In this document: in pieces, positions 43,231-52,348 of the stretch
Layout of the letters: the number at the start of each line of letters is the position of its first letter
Numbering within the stretch: position 1 is the first letter of the stretch
Assembly: GCF_000716595.1 (NCBI RefSeq)
Contig: NZ_JNXC01000001.1
Span: forward strand, 434,001-498,000
DNA: 64,000 nt
From: Saccharothrix sp. NRRL B-16314
GTDB taxonomy: Bacteria > Actinomycetota > Actinomycetes > Mycobacteriales > Pseudonocardiaceae
Reading direction: 5' to 3'
Notes under the pieces: model-generated
Seen by the model: only the letters and a program-made list of their open reading frames with translations
Databases searched by the model: none
What the model was told of the DNA's origin: nothing
Translations under genes and position numbers: made by a program

Positions 43231-44298
43231 TCAGAGGAGGTGATCGAGCAGCGCGGTGACCCGCGCCCGGAGCACGTCGGGATCGGTGGGACCGTGAAAG
43301 CCGACCACGTCCGACGCCCGCGTCCGCCGTCCACTCCGGTCGATCGCGGCGGCACCGAACTGGCCGCGGAGGTCAGGCGCACCGACCCGGCCGTCCGGCA
43401 GGCGCGGGAGCAGCCCGACCAGTGCCGTGGCGAGGTCGCCGTCCACTTCGCACACGGTGAGGACGTCCCGGGTGAGCACCGCCAACAGCGACCCACCACC
43501 CCCAGCCGCCCTGCCGACGCCCGACCCACTGCCGACCGCTGACCCGGCGGTGCCACCCTCAGCACTCCCAGCAGACCCGGCGTTGGCAGACCCGCTGCCG
43601 CCCACCAGCCCTGCGATGAGGGACCCGGCGCCACCCACCGACCCGGCGGTGCCAGACCCGGCGATGGCAGACCCGCTGACGCCAACCGATCCGGCGGTGG
43701 CCGACCCGGCACGGCCTGCAGACCCGGTGTTGGCCGACCCGGCGTTGGCCGACCCGGCGTTGGCAGACCCGGCGTTGGCAGACCCGGCGTTGGCAGACCC
43801 GGCGTTGGCAGACCCGCTGCCGCTCACCGACCCTGCGATGAGGGACCTGGCGCTGCCGACTGACGCGGCGTTGGCCGACCCTCCGCCACCTACCGACCCG
43901 GCGGTGCCCGACCCGGCACTCCAAGCCGTCGCGGTGTTGGCTGACCCGCTGCCGCCAACCGGTCCGGCGGTGCCAGCCCTTGCGCCGCCAACAGTCACGG
44001 CACGGGCGGTCGGTGAGCCTGGGGCGAGCGCGGTGTTGTCTACCGACGCGGCCAGTGCTCGTACGGCCGATCTGCCGATGCCCAGCCGCAGGTCGGCGGA
44101 GCGCGGCGGGCCGGCGAGGAGCTTGAACACCGCGCCCAGCCACGGGTCCAGTTCACCGCCGCGAGCCAGTCCCAGCTCAGTCAGGTGGCTCCACGGCGCC
44201 GGATCGTCCTGGACGTGCAGGACGATCGGCATGGCACCGAGGTCCAGGTGTTCCCAGGCGGTGCGGAACGCGGTTGCGCTGAGGGTCGCTTCGGTCAC
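43231..44298 (-). CDS. EspG-family protein interrupted by a Gly/Ser/Ala low-complexity insertion (cassette 2)
   Basis: The 355-residue protein keeps EspG ends: LSATAFRTAWEHLDLGAMPIVLHV (residues 6-29) and ADLRLGIGRSAVRALAAS (68-85) before, and LLAVLTRDVLTVCEVDGD (271-288) to the C-terminal VVGFHGPTDPDVL after. Between them, residues about 101-270 are almost only Gly, Ser, Ala, Thr and Val, including five to six SANAG repeats. Normal EspG proteins are about 250-280 residues and have a short loop here. The insertion probably loops out of the fold, or the gene may be drifting. GTG 44298. It follows the intact EspG gene. Confidence 0.75.
   Translation of the reverse strand: MTEATLSATAFRTAWEHLDLGAMPIVLHVQDDPAPWSHLTELGLARGGELDPWLGAVFKLLAGPPRSADLRLGIGRSAVRALAASVDNTALAPGSPTARAVTVGGARAGTAGPVGGSGSANTATAWSAGSGTAGSVGGGGSANAASVGSARSLIAGSVSGSGSANAGSANAGSANAGSANAGSANAGSANTGSAGRAGSATAGSVGVSGSAIAGSGTAGSVGGAGSLIAGLVGGSGSANAGSAGSAEGGTAGSAVGSGSGVGRAAGGGGSLLAVLTRDVLTVCEVDGDLATALVGLLPRLPDGRVGAPDLRGQFGAAAIDRSGRRTRASDVVGFHGPTDPDVLRARVTALLDHLL
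43729..43818. repeat. 15-bp minisatellite inside the EspG-like gene
   Basis: GTTGGC(C/A)GACCCGGC repeats six times in tandem, encoding SANAG on the minus strand. A wider zone (43489-43998) has imperfect related repeats that code the Gly/Ser/Ala insertion. In-frame unit length preserves the reading frame. Confidence 0.95.
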
Positions 44299-44402
44299 CA
44301 GACGTCACTCCCGGACGACAGCGGGCGTTGCTCCCGGCCCCCCAGGCCCGCACCGGAACAGACGTACTGGAGGACGCCCGGGTTCCGTATCTGCCGGGGA
44401 AC

Positions 44403-45170
44403 TCAAACTTCTTGCAGCAACTCCCACACGCACCCTGCAAGCCGGGCGTTGTCGATCGGAGTGATCGTGCTCCAACTGCGACCGTCCGAACTGGGCCGCA
44501 CCTGGTGCAGGTACCGACCGGACGGGGTGTCGTGCCACGCGACCACCCGGCCGGCGCGCACGGGCGGCCCACCGCGCTGGGCGCGTTCGACCCCGAACTG
44601 GCCGCGGGTGCCCATCCCGTCGCACATGCCGGCCAACTCCTGCGCCTCGTGCAACGGCAACCCGTGCCGCTCCAACGCGAGGACCAGTTTCTCGGCGTCA
44701 CGACCGGCCTCGTCGGACGCCGTGCGCAGCATGTCGTTCGGCAGGCTGATGGACCGGCCGTGACCGGCGGGCATGTCACCGGCCACCGACACCGCCGCCT
44801 CGGCCAACGCACTGGCGCGCGACTCGATCAGCCACACCTCGTCACCGTCCACCACGGCGAGCATGCCCTCGTCACCGGCCGCCGCCGCAAGACCTTTGAT
44901 CTTGCGGCGGTCGACCCAGATCCAGAGGTCGATCGACACCTGCGGGTTGGCCAGCAGCGCGAACGCGTCGGCCAGCTCGGGCGTCAGCCGCCGGTTCTCC
45001 GCCAACCCGCGCGCGGCGAGCGAGTGCCAGGCCTGGTCGACCAGCACGGCCCGCTCGGTGTGCGTGATGCCGGGGCTCGGCACGTTCAGCGCGACGTTGC
45101 GCCGGGCGAGCCGTTCCCCCTCCCACGCGACGTCGAACTCCAGCGTGGACAGGACAACCGTGCCGCTCAC
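44403..45170 (-). CDS. EspG-family T7SS chaperone (cassette 2)
   Basis: The 255-residue protein has EspG features: VLSTLEFDVAWEGERL at the N-terminus, a central LAVVDGDEVWLIES, the basic GHGRSISLPNDML, and the C-terminal VVAWHDTPSGRYL plus WSTITPIDNARLAG, close to cassette 1 (WSTFTPTDSRRL). It probably chaperones the adjacent PPE-like protein. GTG 45170 lies one base past that gene's stop. Confidence 0.85.
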   Translation of the reverse strand: MSGTVVLSTLEFDVAWEGERLARRNVALNVPSPGITHTERAVLVDQAWHSLAARGLAENRRLTPELADAFALLANPQVSIDLWIWVDRRKIKGLAAAAGDEGMLAVVDGDEVWLIESRASALAEAAVSVAGDMPAGHGRSISLPNDMLRTASDEAGRDAEKLVLALERHGLPLHEAQELAGMCDGMGTRGQFGVERAQRGGPPVRAGRVVAWHDTPSGRYLHQVRPSSDGRSWSTITPIDNARLAGCVWELLQEV

Positions 45171-45171
45171 T

Positions 45172-46455
45172 TCACTTCTTCTCGTGCTCGTCGCCGATGA
45201 CCGACTGCACGACCATCCGCTCGTCGCCGAACACGTCGTCGGAGTCGACGCCGTACTTGCGGACGTGCTCGCCGTCCTCCTCGCCGGGCCCGCCCTTGGC
45301 GGTCGCGGCGGGCTGCATCATCGACGCGCCGGCACCGGCCTTGCCCGCCGCGGCACCAGCACCGCCGCGGCCGTGCAGGCGCTCGTCGGGGTCGATGGCG
45401 CCGATCGTCGCGGAGATCCCGGGCTTGCCGGTCAGCGCGCCGGGAGCCACCGGAACGCCACCCTTGCCGCCGGCGCCGCCGGTACCGCCGCCGGTGCCCT
45501 TGCCGCCGCCAGGACCGTCGGGCGCCTTGCCACCCGCGGGCCCAGCCGTGGACGGGTTGCGCACCAACCGCGGCCCACGGGCCTGGGTGGCCGCGAGGCC
45601 GAGGCCCAACCCGGCGGTCAGGCCGAGCCCCAAGCCCAACCCGAGGTTGGACGGAACGGCCTTGCCCAGCGCGGTGGGCGGCACGACCGGCTGGACACCC
45701 GTCGGACCGGGCAGGGTGCCGGTGGAACCGCCGGGCAGCTGACCGGGCAACTGCGGCGTCGGACCGACCGGGACACCGGGCGTGTACCCCGGGTTGCCGG
45801 CCGGCAACCCGCCGGGCACGCCGCCGGTGATCACCGGCACCCCGCCACCGGGCTGGACCACGGGGGCGACCGGCGTGCTGACGCTGGAAGCCGTCGTCAC
45901 CTCGAACTGCGGCGGCTTGTTCATGCCCTGGTACTGGTCGAGCGCGTCACGGCTGGCATCGGTGTACTGGTCGAGCCCGCGGATCGCCTGCTCGCGCGCG
46001 GCCTCCGTCGCCTTGACCTCCTTGGCGTGATCGGTCTCGTACCCGAAGAACCCGCCGACGTCGTCCACGACGTTGGTGTCCGTGTCACCGCGCAACTTCT
46101 CCGGCTCGGGCATCCCGTTCCGGGTGTGGCTGTAGGTGGCACCCTGGACCGCCGTCGCCTGCGAGTTCTGCTGGGCCGCATCGGTGCCGGCGGTGGCCAC
46201 GTCGGCCGACACGGTGACCGCCTCGCCGGCGTTGTCACCGGCCGCGCCCTGCCAGTCGATGCCGAGCTTCTTCAGCTCGGTCCGCAACGTCTGGTCGGTC
46301 TCGTCCAGGCTCGCGGCCAACTGGCGCAGCGCGTGCGACGCGTCGCTGAACTTCTGCGCCGCGTCACTCGTCTGGAATTGCGTGACCAGGTCCGCCAACC
46401 CGACGTTGGAGTACCCCTCGAAGCGGTGGTCGGTGATCTGTCGGTAGCCGCCCAT
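45172..46455 (-). CDS. PPE-like T7SS substrate with Gly/Pro-rich C-terminus (cassette 2)
   Basis: The 427-residue protein starts MGGYRQITDHRFEGYSNVGL with a helical WXG/PPE-like domain whose turn is IDWQGAAGDNA (near 67). The middle is Pro/Gly-rich (about 190-260) with LGLGLGLGLTAGLGLGLA, and the end has the acidic DSDDVFGDERMVVQSVIGDE tail shared with cassette 1. It is probably exported with an EspG escort. GGGGGAGG lies directly before ATG 46455. Confidence 0.8.
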   Translation of the reverse strand: MGGYRQITDHRFEGYSNVGLADLVTQFQTSDAAQKFSDASHALRQLAASLDETDQTLRTELKKLGIDWQGAAGDNAGEAVTVSADVATAGTDAAQQNSQATAVQGATYSHTRNGMPEPEKLRGDTDTNVVDDVGGFFGYETDHAKEVKATEAAREQAIRGLDQYTDASRDALDQYQGMNKPPQFEVTTASSVSTPVAPVVQPGGGVPVITGGVPGGLPAGNPGYTPGVPVGPTPQLPGQLPGGSTGTLPGPTGVQPVVPPTALGKAVPSNLGLGLGLGLTAGLGLGLAATQARGPRLVRNPSTAGPAGGKAPDGPGGGKGTGGGTGGAGGKGGVPVAPGALTGKPGISATIGAIDPDERLHGRGGAGAAAGKAGAGASMMQPAATAKGGPGEEDGEHVRKYGVDSDDVFGDERMVVQSVIGDEHEKK

Positions 46456-46464
46456 ACCTCCCCC

Positions 46465-47076
46465 TTACTTCAGAGTTCGCAGTGTCGTCAGCGCCAGTTC
46501 CGCGCCCTTGGCGGCGTTCTGGCACATCTGGTCCTGGGTGAAGCCGTCGCCGATCGGCAGGAAGGAGACGAACAGCTGCTGCCCGTCCGCCACGTCCACC
46601 GCGAGCGCGCAGTCAGCCGTGGTCGTGCCGGTGAGGGTGATCTGGTACGCGCCGAACCCGGCAACGGACTTCTGGACGACGTCGAGGTTGCCGCCGTCCT
46701 CCCAGTAGTCCACGCCCTCGTCGGCGACCAGTGCGACCTCGTAGCTGAACAGCGGTCGCGAATTGGCCTGGAAGCTGCAGCCGGGCGAGTCCTTGCCCTT
46801 GATCACGTCCTGCGGCTCGCTGATCGCCTCGTCGATCTTCAACTGCTGCTGCTGGTCCTTGGTCAACGCCGTGCAGGCGTCGCTGATCCCACCGAGCTCG
46901 ATCTCCGCCGGCCTGGGCGGGAAGTCAACGGTGGGTTCGGCTGAGCCGGAAGTCGGCGCAACGGCGGTGGCCGTCGACTGCGGGCGCGGATCGCCGGGGG
47001 TGTTCGTGGCCGTGCAACCGGCCAGCACCGTCACCGCGGCGATCGTCGTGATCAGGGCCTTACTGCCGCGACGCAC
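46465..47076 (-). CDS. DUF3558-type lipoprotein (cassette 2)
   Basis: The 203-residue lipoprotein has signal RRGSKALITTIAAVTVLAGC, a Thr/Pro linker, and a DUF3558-like domain (IELGGISDACTALTKDQ, SPGCSF, DCALAVDV, QMCQNAA). GTG 47076 overlaps the upstream gene by 17 bases and has GGGGG before it. It lies 9 nt ahead of the PPE-like gene and shares order with cassette 1. Confidence 0.82.
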   Translation of the reverse strand: MRRGSKALITTIAAVTVLAGCTATNTPGDPRPQSTATAVAPTSGSAEPTVDFPPRPAEIELGGISDACTALTKDQQQQLKIDEAISEPQDVIKGKDSPGCSFQANSRPLFSYEVALVADEGVDYWEDGGNLDVVQKSVAGFGAYQITLTGTTTADCALAVDVADGQQLFVSFLPIGDGFTQDQMCQNAAKGAELALTTLRTLK

Positions 47077-47515
47077 TCGCTGCCCCCATTGCCGCCTCGA
47101 CTTCTTCCTCGGTGTGGCCGTACTGCTTGGCGGCACCGCGGAGCTGCTCGACGAGACCCATGAGGCTGTCGATGTACTGCTCCACGCGAGGTGCGTACGA
47201 ATCGTCACGCCCGACCAGGCGGTCGTTCCACGCCGCGGCGATGTCCTTGTTGAGGTCGTCGAGCCCTTCGGGCGGTACCCGGAGATCGCGAAGGGCCGTG
47301 CGGTAGCTCTTGCGCAGCGCGTCGATCTGGTCGTTGATGATCGCGCCGGCCTGGAGCACCGTCTCCTTGGAGACTTCGAACTTCTGCCCGGAGCCGGGAC
47401 CGGAGGCCATCGTCCGGCCCAGTCGCTCCTCCGCCGCGAACATGTCGCCGACCGCCTTGCCGATGGTCCCCCCCACGGCGGCGACGGCTCCCAGTAGGCC
47501 GCTCTCCTGTTCCAC
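47060..47515 (-). CDS. Helical T7SS-associated protein (cassette 2)
   Basis: The 151-residue protein is mainly amphipathic helix: ETVLQAGAIINDQIDALRKSYRTALRDL, YIDSLMGLVEQLRGAAKQYG and an acidic end EEEVEAAMGAA. The N-terminus LLGAVAAVGGTIGKAVGDMF is mildly hydrophobic. It heads the cassette and probably pairs with the PPE-like protein as WXG-type proteins do; no WXG motif is visible. GTG 47515. Confidence 0.65.
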   Translation of the reverse strand: MEQESGLLGAVAAVGGTIGKAVGDMFAAEERLGRTMASGPGSGQKFEVSKETVLQAGAIINDQIDALRKSYRTALRDLRVPPEGLDDLNKDIAAAWNDRLVGRDDSYAPRVEQYIDSLMGLVEQLRGAAKQYGHTEEEVEAAMGAASASRQ

Positions 47516-47610
47516 GACGTCCTACCCCCGTACGGTCGGTAACGGCTCGATCCCGGTCCGAGGCTACCAACGACCACGTGAACCAGGTCTGAGGTTGGAC
47601 GAAGAAACCT

Positions 47611-47668
47611 CCGCGACGGTTCCCGCCGGGCGCGTGACCCGCCTGCGCCACCGGGAAGACCGTCGCGG
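47611..47668. other. Long-loop inverted repeat between purD and the T7SS cassette
   Basis: CCGCGACGG (47611-47619) pairs with CCGTCGCGG (47660-47668), and inner CCCG/CGGG pairs extend the stem around a long loop. It follows the purD stop on the minus strand and may slow that transcript before cassette 2. Confidence 0.4.
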
Positions 47669-47704
47669 TGCCGCAGGCGGGATCACCGCCGAGCCGTGCG
47701 GGTT

Positions 47705-48961
47705 CTAGGGAACGTCGATCTCGCCGTTGGCCGCGCGCAACGCGATGTCGGTGCGGTGGTGCGAGCCGGTCAGGTGGACGCCCGCCAGCCGGCGGTAGGC
47801 GTCGGCGCGGGCGTCGGTCAGCGTCGCGCCGGTGCCGACGACCGACAGGACCCGACCACCGGTGGACACGACGGCGCCGTCCTCGCGACGACGGGTGCCG
47901 GCGTGCAGCACGCCTTCCGCCTCCGCGCCGGTCACCACGTCACCCGTGCGGGGACGGCCCGGGTAGCCCTCGGCGGCGACCACGACCGTCACCGCGTAGC
48001 CCTCGGCCCAGTCCAGCGCGGGCGCGGCGCCGAGGGCACCGGTCGACGCGGCGTGGAAGAGGCCGGCCAGGGGCGTCCGGAGCAGGGCCAGCACGGCCTG
48101 GGTCTCCGGGTCGCCGAACCGGCAGTTGAACTCGATGACCTGCGGACCGGTGGTGGTCAGCGCCAGGCCCGCGTACAGCAGGCCGGTGAACGGGGTGTCG
48201 CGGCGCGCCAGTTCGTCCACGACCGGCTGCACGCAGGTCGACACGATGGTGTCCACCAGATCAGGTGAAGCCCACGGCAACGGGCTGTAGGCGCCCATGC
48301 CGCCGGTGTTGGGGCCCGAGTCGCCGTCACCGACGCGCTTGAAGTCCTGCGCGGGCAGCAGCGGGACCACGGTGGCGCCGTCCACCAGGCAGAACAGCGA
48401 CACCTCCGGCCCGTCCAGGAACGACTCCAGCAGCACCGGGTGACCGTGGTCGAGCAGCGTCATGGCGTGCGCGCGGGCCACGGCGCGGTCGGTCGTGACC
48501 ACCACGCCCTTGCCCGCGGCCAGGCCGTCGTCCTTCACGACCCACGTCGGGCCGAAGCGGTTCAGCGCCGAGTCGAGCCGCGCCGGGTTGTCCACCACCT
48601 CGGACGTCGCCGTCGGCACGCCCGCGGCGGTCATGACGTCCTTCGCGAACGCCTTGGACCCCTCGATCCGGGCCGCCGGGGCCGACGGGCCGAAGCAGGG
48701 GATCCCGATGGCGCGCACGGCGTCCGCCGCACCCGCCACCAGGGGCTGCTCCGGCCCGACCACGACCAGGTCGGCGTTCCACTCCTTGGCCAGCGCCGCG
48801 ACGGCGGCCCCGTCGGTGACGTCGACGCCGTACGTCTCGGCGACACCGGCGATGCCGGCGTTGCCCGGCGCGCAGGCCAACGCGATCACCGAAGGATCCC
48901 GCGACAAAGCGAGGACAAGGGCATGTTCACGGGCGCCAGACCCGATGACCAGGACACGCAC
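47705..48961 (-). CDS. purD: Phosphoribosylamine-glycine ligase PurD
   Basis: The 418-residue ATP-grasp enzyme has [34 protein letters not shown]-binding [12 protein letters not shown] and the signature [14 protein letters not shown]. It joins glycine to phosphoribosylamine in purine synthesis. GTG 48961 has TAGGCT (48970-48975) 8 nt upstream, a likely leaderless promoter within 28 nt of the preceding transporter gene. Confidence 0.97.
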   Translation of the reverse strand: MRVLVIGSGAREHALVLALSRDPSVIALACAPGNAGIAGVAETYGVDVTDGAAVAALAKEWNADLVVVGPEQPLVAGAADAVRAIGIPCFGPSAPAARIEGSKAFAKDVMTAAGVPTATSEVVDNPARLDSALNRFGPTWVVKDDGLAAGKGVVVTTDRAVARAHAMTLLDHGHPVLLESFLDGPEVSLFCLVDGATVVPLLPAQDFKRVGDGDSGPNTGGMGAYSPLPWASPDLVDTIVSTCVQPVVDELARRDTPFTGLLYAGLALTTTGPQVIEFNCRFGDPETQAVLALLRTPLAGLFHAASTGALGAAPALDWAEGYAVTVVVAAEGYPGRPRTGDVVTGAEAEGVLHAGTRRREDGAVVSTGGRVLSVVGTGATLTDARADAYRRLAGVHLTGSHHRTDIALRAANGEIDVP

Positions 48962-48989
48962 GGTGCGGAAGCCTAGATGACCCGACCGG

Positions 48990-49982
48990 TCATCCGCCCA
49001 GTGCGTCCAGCGAGCCGGGGTGCAGCGGCACCGGGTCGGTCATCCCGGCCTTCTCCTCGCGGATGTCCTTGGCCGCCGGGTGCACCGCTTCCAGCTCCGC
49101 CTTCTTCGCGTAGATGAGCTTGGTGACGGCGCACGCGTTGGCCTCCGGGAAGTCCGCCCGGACGAGCAGGACGTTCGGCACGACCACCGTCGCCACGCCC
49201 TCGGGCTGCCCGTAGGTCGTCGCCGGGATGGTGCCCCGGTCGTACACCTCGTTGACCTTCTTCAACGCGTCGAGCTGCGGCGTGATGTCGATGAACTTGA
49301 CCTTGTCCTTCAACGACGTGGTGATGTCGGTGATCTGCGCGGTGGGCAGGCCGCCGGACCACACGAGCCCGTCGATGCTGCCGTCCTTCATCCCGTCCGC
49401 GGTCTTGGCCAGGTCGAGCCGCTGCGCCTGGACGTCGGTCTCCGGGTTCAGCCCGGCCGCGGTCAGCAGCCGGTTGGCGATCACCTCGGTGCCGGACTTG
49501 GGCGATCCGGTGGAGATCCGCTTGCCGCGCATGTCGGCCACCGAGTTGATCCCGGCGTCGGTCCGCACGAGGACCTGCGTGTAGTTCGGGTAGAGCCGGG
49601 TCAGCGCCTGCACCTTCTGCGGCTTGCCGTCGAACGCGCCCTTGCCCGCGACCGCGTCCGCCGCCGTGTCGGCCAGCGAGAACGCCATGTCGTAGTCGCC
49701 CGCGACCAGCTGCTGGATGTTCTGCACGGACGCGCCGGTCTCCGCGGCGGTGGCCTTGAGCTTGGTGTTGTCGCTGATCAGCTTCGCCAACCCGCCGCCG
49801 ACGACGTAGTACACGCCGCCGGAGTTGCCGGTCGCGATGGTGATCCGGCCGTCCGCCGCCTCGCAGGCGGGTCCGCCGGCGTCGCCGTTGCTCGCGGCGG
49901 GTGTCTGCTTGCCGCCGCACCCGGCGGCGAGCAGGCCGACCGAGAGCACGCCTACGGCGGCCTTAAGCGTCCAGCTGCGCAT
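48990..49982 (-). CDS. TAXI-family TRAP transporter substrate-binding lipoprotein
   Basis: The 330-residue protein has a lipoprotein signal ending LLAAGC, then the TAXI domain start [23 protein letters not shown] and [29 protein letters not shown] systems import organic acids or amino acids driven by sodium or proton gradients. ATG 49982 overlaps the permease end by 20 bases with AAGGAAC before it, so the two genes form an operon. Confidence 0.92.
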   Translation of the reverse strand: MRSWTLKAAVGVLSVGLLAAGCGGKQTPAASNGDAGGPACEAADGRITIATGNSGGVYYVVGGGLAKLISDNTKLKATAAETGASVQNIQQLVAGDYDMAFSLADTAADAVAGKGAFDGKPQKVQALTRLYPNYTQVLVRTDAGINSVADMRGKRISTGSPKSGTEVIANRLLTAAGLNPETDVQAQRLDLAKTADGMKDGSIDGLVWSGGLPTAQITDITTSLKDKVKFIDITPQLDALKKVNEVYDRGTIPATTYGQPEGVATVVVPNVLLVRADFPEANACAVTKLIYAKKAELEAVHPAAKDIREEKAGMTDPVPLHPGSLDALGG

Positions 49983-51960
49983 GCTGTTCCTTTCCCGGTT
50001 TGACGATCTTCGGTAGGACGAGGTGCACCGCGACCGCGGCCAGGAGGAAGCCCAGGCCGACGGCGATGGTGACGGGTTGCAGGTAGAGCAGGGCCACGGC
50101 GGCGGGCGCGCACAGCACCCGCTCCGGCCACCGGGCACGGCGGAACAGCCACCCGCCGGTGACCACGGCCAGCGCCGCCACCCCCAGCGCGGAGACCGCG
50201 AACACCCACAGGGCGTCGACCAGCGACGTCCGGAGCAACAGGCCGGCGCCGTTGTCGGTCAGCACGAACGCCAGCGGCACGAGGAACGCGGGCAGCGTGT
50301 ACTTCCACGTCCGCCACATCGTCTTCATCACGTCGCCGCCGGTGATGGCCGCGGCGGCCACGGCGGCGAGCGCGGTCGGCGGCGTGACCTCGGACAACAC
50401 CGCGTAGTAGAAGATGAACATGGCCGCTTCCTCGCGCGCCACGCCCAGCTCGATCAACGCGGGCCCGATGATGACCCACGAGATGATGAACGACGCCGTG
50501 ACCGGCACGGCCAGCCCGAGCAGGCTCACCGCGATCGCCGCCAGCACCACCGTGACGAACAGGACCACGGTCGGGTCGGACGAGATCGCGGCGGCGAGGT
50601 TTACCAGCGCCGACGCCAGCTCCTGGCCGAGACCGGTCCTGGTGATGGTGGACGTGATGACGCCCGCCGCCGCGCACACCGCGATCACCGGCAACGCCGA
50701 CCGCACGCCCGCCGACAGCGAGTCCGCCATCGCCCGCAGCCACTCCCGCACGTTCCCGCGCTTGGCGATCAGCGCGAACAGCGCGGCCACACCCGTCGCG
50801 TAGACGACGGCCGAGAACACCGGGATGTCCAGCGCGAGGAACACGACGATCACCGCGAGCGACAGGAAGTGGTACCCGCCGCGCTTGAGCAGCGTCCACG
50901 GGCTCGGCGAGTCGATGTCCACCGGCTTGGCGCCGAACTTCCGCGCGTCGATCTCCACGGCCAGCGCGATGCCCAGGTAGTAGAGCAGGGTCGGCAGGAT
51001 CGCCCAGATCAGCACCTGGAGGTACGACGTCTCCAGGAACTCGGCGATGATGAACGCCGCCGCGCCCAGGGTCGGCGGCGACAGGATCGCCCCGATGCCG
51101 GAGGCGGCGAGCAGCCCGCCGGCGCTCTCCTTGGGGTAGCCGGCCTTCTTCAGCATCGGCCACGTCACCGCGCCCAGCGACACGGTCGTCGCGGTGCCGG
51201 AGCCGGACACGGTGCCGAGCAGGAAACCGGCGGTGGCGGCGGTGCGACCGGGCGCGGTCCGGGACTTGCGGAACGCGGAGAAGCTGATGTCCACGAAGAA
51301 CGCACCCGCGCCGGACGCGTTCAGCACCGAGCCGTAGATGGTGAACAGCACGATGTAGGTGGCGGCGACGTCCAGCGGTGTCCCGTAGAACCCGGTGGCG
51401 GCGTTGTAGAAGCCGCTGATGATCTGGCTGAAGTCGACGCCCGCGTGCGAGATCGCCCAGGACGGCGGCAGGAACCCGCCGTAGTACGCGAACGCGATGA
51501 ACGCGAGGCAGACGATCGGCAGCACCCAGCCGGTGGTCCGCCGGCACGCCTCCAGGATCAGCACCAGCAGCACCGACCCGGCGACCACGTCCAGCGTGGT
51601 CAGCTGCCCCTGCCGGTCGAGGAACGCGTCGAACCCGCCGAACAGCGGGTAGGCGCCCACCACGAACGCGAGGGCCGCCGCCACCCAGTCCACGACACCG
51701 GGGTCGTCGCCCTCGCCGCGCCGGCCGCGCGGCCGGTAGCAGAGGAAGACCAGCGGCAGCGTGACCGCCAGGAAGATCACCAGGTAGTACTGGCTGCCCT
51801 TGCTGAACGGCCAGAACACCTGCTTGAGCACGAGCAGCGCGATGGCGAAGCCCGCCACCCACACGCCCAGCTCCCACCGGTGGGACAAGGCGCGCGACGG
51901 GCGCTCCTCGTCCAGCTCGGCGAGCAGTTCATCGACTTCGACCTGTGGTTTGGTCGCCAC
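49963..51960 (-). CDS. TAXI-TRAP transporter fused permease (4TM/12TM)
   Basis: The roughly 665-residue membrane protein joins the small and large TRAP permease units. A hydrophilic N-terminus precedes about 16-18 helices, including FLLGTVSGSGTATTVSLGAVTWPMLKKAGY family loops and SVLNASGAGAFFVDIS. GTG 51960 is preferred over GTG 51966 because AAGGGG then lies at normal spacing. A palindrome lies 67 nt upstream. The substrate is unknown. Confidence 0.92.
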   Translation of the reverse strand: MATKPQVEVDELLAELDEERPSRALSHRWELGVWVAGFAIALLVLKQVFWPFSKGSQYYLVIFLAVTLPLVFLCYRPRGRRGEGDDPGVVDWVAAALAFVVGAYPLFGGFDAFLDRQGQLTTLDVVAGSVLLVLILEACRRTTGWVLPIVCLAFIAFAYYGGFLPPSWAISHAGVDFSQIISGFYNAATGFYGTPLDVAATYIVLFTIYGSVLNASGAGAFFVDISFSAFRKSRTAPGRTAATAGFLLGTVSGSGTATTVSLGAVTWPMLKKAGYPKESAGGLLAASGIGAILSPPTLGAAAFIIAEFLETSYLQVLIWAILPTLLYYLGIALAVEIDARKFGAKPVDIDSPSPWTLLKRGGYHFLSLAVIVVFLALDIPVFSAVVYATGVAALFALIAKRGNVREWLRAMADSLSAGVRSALPVIAVCAAAGVITSTITRTGLGQELASALVNLAAAISSDPTVVLFVTVVLAAIAVSLLGLAVPVTASFIISWVIIGPALIELGVAREEAAMFIFYYAVLSEVTPPTALAAVAAAAITGGDVMKTMWRTWKYTLPAFLVPLAFVLTDNGAGLLLRTSLVDALWVFAVSALGVAALAVVTGGWLFRRARWPERVLCAPAAVALLYLQPVTIAVGLGFLLAAVAVHLVLPKIVKPGKEQHAQLDA

Positions 51961-52026
51961 GCGCACCCCTTCGTGTCGCGCTGGATCAAGCGCTCCCGAA
52001 GCTACTTGTGTCGCGACTCACAGCCA

Positions 52027-52041
52027 TAGACCGACCGTCTA
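52027..52041. promoter_or_regulatory. Short palindrome upstream of the TRAP operon
   Basis: TAGAC and GTCTA flank a 5-nt centre in the 99-nt gap between the transporter and zinc-finger genes. It could be an operator for the transporter; no regulator gene is adjacent. Confidence 0.3.
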
Positions 52042-52059
52042 AAGGGACTGTAAAGACGT

Positions 52060-52320
52060 TCAGACGACCCGTGAGTCCACGTAGCACCAGCGCCAGTCCT
52101 CGCCCGGCTCGAACGACCGCATCACGGGGTGGCCGGACGCGGAGAAGTGCGCGGTCGCGTGCCGGCGCGGGCTGGAGTCGCAGCACGCCACGTGCCCGCA
52201 GCCGAGGCAGATCCGCAGGTGTGCCCAGTTGCGCTCGCCCGCGGCGAGGCAGTCCGCGCAGCCCTCGGGGTCGTCCGGGTCGACCGACGGCGGCAGGTCT
52301 GACACGTGAGGACAGGTCAT
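52060..52320 (-). CDS. UBP-type zinc-finger protein
   Basis: The 86-residue protein is one ZnF-UBP domain: CPHV, GCADCLAAGERNWAHLRICLGCGHVACC, then HATAHFSASGHPVMRSFEPG and WRWCYVD. The Cys/His spacing binds two or three zinc ions. In bacteria the role is unclear, often near antiporters. ATG 52320 is divergent from the antiporter with GATGAT 7 nt upstream. Confidence 0.88.
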   Translation of the reverse strand: MTCPHVSDLPPSVDPDDPEGCADCLAAGERNWAHLRICLGCGHVACCDSSPRRHATAHFSASGHPVMRSFEPGEDWRWCYVDSRVV

Positions 52321-52348
52321 GCCGGCCATCATCACGCAAGATTGCGGC

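Noticed and set aside
43427..44464. A plus-strand protein of ADPALADPAL repeats
   Set aside because: It is the mirror of the minisatellite in the EspG-like gene, whose ends carry recognisable family sequence.
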